DNA of 64,000 nucleotides from Heterobilharzia americana (taxonomy: Eukaryota; Platyhelminthes; Trematoda; Strigeidida; Schistosomatidae): assembly GCA_944470555.2 (NCBI GenBank), contig OX104130.1, positions 62,749,160 to 62,813,159 on the forward strand. The letters run 5' to 3'. Numbering within the stretch: position 1 is the stretch's first letter; each line of letters starts with the position of its first letter. This document shows, piece by piece, positions 62,060 through 64,000 of the stretch. The notes beneath the pieces are model-generated. The model had not been told where the DNA came from. It was given only the letters and a program-made list of their open reading frames with translations, and ran no database searches. The position numbers were made by a program, and so were the translations under genes.

Positions 62060-64000
62060 GTCTGAGGTGAATGTTTAAATCGTGAAGCTTTCATTATCTT
62101 TCTAGACAAAGTCATTAGTAGTAACTTCTATATGAAATGAGCTATCTGCACTTCTTTATGAGTGATTCAGTAGCTTACTCTGACGAAATGGTTTGTGATT
62201 GGTAGTTTCCTTTGAAATTTGTATCATGGACTTCATATATTTTCCTGTTGACCGTTTCTCTAACTGACCTCTGACCTAGTGGTTGTTTACCATTTTTCCG
62301 ATTTGATGATAGATTGCGTGTACGTCTATACATCTTTTGATTGCTGATTGAAGTGAACTGTTAGCTTCTAAGAATTCCTTGATATTCTTTGTGTTTCCCC
62401 TGCCTAAATCCTCTACATTTTCAGAATTGAATTCATATCCATAGTTGTCTGCATGCATTGATGAGTGATGAAATGTTTGGAACGCTATCCATTAAATAAT
62501 GCTATTTCATTGTGTGACACATCTAATAAACAGATTACATGGAATAACAATCCATCACAGTGCCCAAGTTATACTCCTATAGAAATGTCATGACGTTCTA
62601 TGGTTAACTGATGTTCATGTCGACGGAAGCGAAAAGAGAATTCATTTAGTCCAATGTAGTACTGATTACCGTTGATTTTGCTAAAGATATTTGACTTATA
62701 TTCTTTGGCTGTCGTGTTTTTTGGTCTGAATAATATGGCTTGGTAAGAATTTGTTAGTTGGTCAGCCACAGTAGTTTTAAATGGTCTCTATAGTCTTATC
62801 ATGATCCCTGATATATTCTTTATTTTTTGTAGGTAGATTTGTTTTCTGATTTTTGTAGACGGTTTTGTCGTTGAAGAAGAAGATGAATTGTATAGGTATC
62901 TTGAGACGAAAGGTAAGTCAGTAACGGTTCTTCTTTAAGACAGACATCAAGTATTTCTATTCATTCCTTTGTGAATATTTTGCACTGCAGTTTGTTCTTG
63001 CTCCTTTTTGGATGAAGTCTATATGCCACTAATTTTGTGCTTTTATGAGTTGCTGTTAATGTATTTGAGAATTTGTTCAGTGTTTGCTGACTTGTTGTAC
63101 ATTCGACTTACAAATTTTGCCTCATTACTGCTACTGACTAAAACTTCGAGGAATGACAGTTTCTTGTTCAACTCATTCTTCAATGTGAATTGGATGTCTT
63201 GAAAACATTGTTTTTCAAACAGCTTTTTTTAATTCAAAAGAAAGTGTCATATGTATGGCTGAACCATATTTTCTGTTTGACCATAGTTAGAATGATGACT
63301 TCTAGTCTCTGTATTACTGTCTCTGCAATTAATCTAGGTATCGGTGATCCCATCGAAGTTCCTTTCCTCTCTTTGTATATCTTACCATCACACTGGAAGT
63401 ACGTGGTCGGACAAAGACCCGTCAGTTCCATCAGACTTTAACATTGAATTTTCATGCTCTTCGAAAAGCAGAGAGGGGAGACATAGCTTCCTTAGTCACT
63501 TGTGGTTCAGTCGATATGTATAATGATCTGACTACGAAAGACACTAGTAATTCTTCGTTTCCTACATAAACATCTTTGAGCCTTTCTAAAAATTCTATCA
63601 GGGACTTGATAGAATGTCCGCTTGACTTTATGAGGTTCTTCAGTTTCCTCGTAAATTCTCTGGACAGACTGCAGACTGAAGTTCCTGGAAGTGGGACTAT
63701 TAGTCTTAGAGAAACGTCTGGTTTAAGCAGTTTTGGTCTGCTTTTAAACCGAGGAAGAATATATCGGTTTGATTTCACTTGCCACTTGTCTTACTTTTTT
63801 TGTTTACCCTTCATTGGCGAGCTTGTTGAGGGTTTCAGTGTTTTTGTTGTCAAACCTTTCTATAGGGTTAGTCTTAGATGGGTGAAACACATTCTCATCT
63901 ATGATCTAGCCTTCATAGTCCATGACTACGGTGCTCAGCTCTTTATCTGCTGGGAATATAACAATATCCCTCCTCTTTTTCAGTCTTCATTGGCTTCTGA
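62060..64000 (-). pseudogene. Long Penelope-like element, RT through GIY-YIG, cut by window edge
   Basis: Minus strand, in order: RRDIVIFPADKELSTVVMDY at the window edge, a stop, then LRLIVPLPGTSVCSLSREF, SIKSLIEFLERLKDVYV, a degenerate motif A (VVRSLYIS), GKIYKERKGTSMGSPIPRL (motif B, intact) and a degenerate motif C (SHTYDTFF). After more decay comes NQYYIGLNEFSFRFRRHEHQ (GIY-YIG second motif and Arg/His) and the tail YEFNSENVEDLGRGNTKNI, RCIDVHAIYHQ. It is the only copy here covering nearly the whole PLE protein. Several frameshifts and altered catalytic residues make it dead. Same family as the 3.5-kb copy. Confidence 0.87.

Overview
The window is AT-rich, gene-poor eukaryotic DNA from a flatworm, most likely a schistosome blood fluke (Schistosomatidae). 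Four repeat types together point there: an RTE-clade non-LTR retrotransposon with EN and RT, a CR1-like non-LTR fragment, several Penelope-like element (PLE) families with GIY-YIG endonucleases, and Sm-alpha-like short elements that join a tRNA-like Pol III head to a hammerhead ribozyme. No complete host gene is visible. The best host-gene candidate is one possible exon on the minus strand near 5 kb. Almost every recognisable coding trace is a broken retroelement.

Layout. 0-25 kb is mostly unique, unrecognised sequence. It holds PLE relics (3.5-4.6, 10.0-10.6, 15.9-17.0 and 17.4-18.2 kb, the last with 214-bp inverted terminal repeats), a 5' leader fragment of the RTE (9.8 kb) and Sm-alpha/hammerhead relics (1.4, 5.6, 22.1 kb). 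25.2-35.0 kb is a tandem triplication of a 3250-bp unit. Each unit contains an RTE 3' end, a foldback/tRNA-like composite, a hammerhead ribozyme with intact core and a palindromic element. The array abuts a nearly full-length RTE (35.0-38.2 kb) with target-site duplications. Its junctions are those expected of unequal crossing-over between a 5'-truncated RTE and the long RTE.

38.3-39.3 kb is a CR1-like RT relic. 43.2-46.7 kb is a second long but decayed RTE, invaded by a 250-bp (AGCC)n/(ACAG)n expansion. 46.9-56 kb carries PLE fragments on both strands, a 370-bp SINE/foldback copy and the best-preserved Sm-alpha-like element (53.7 kb). 56-64 kb has two more RTE 3' ends (one with a clean target-site duplication), further foldback and Sm-alpha copies, and a long decayed PLE at the right edge. 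That PLE is of the same family as the copy at 3.5 kb.

How the parts relate. RTE proteins would act by target-primed reverse transcription. PLEs use RT plus GIY-YIG endonuclease. The short tRNA-headed and foldback elements have no coding capacity and must depend on enzymes supplied in trans. All protein assignments come from motif recognition by eye; no database search was run.
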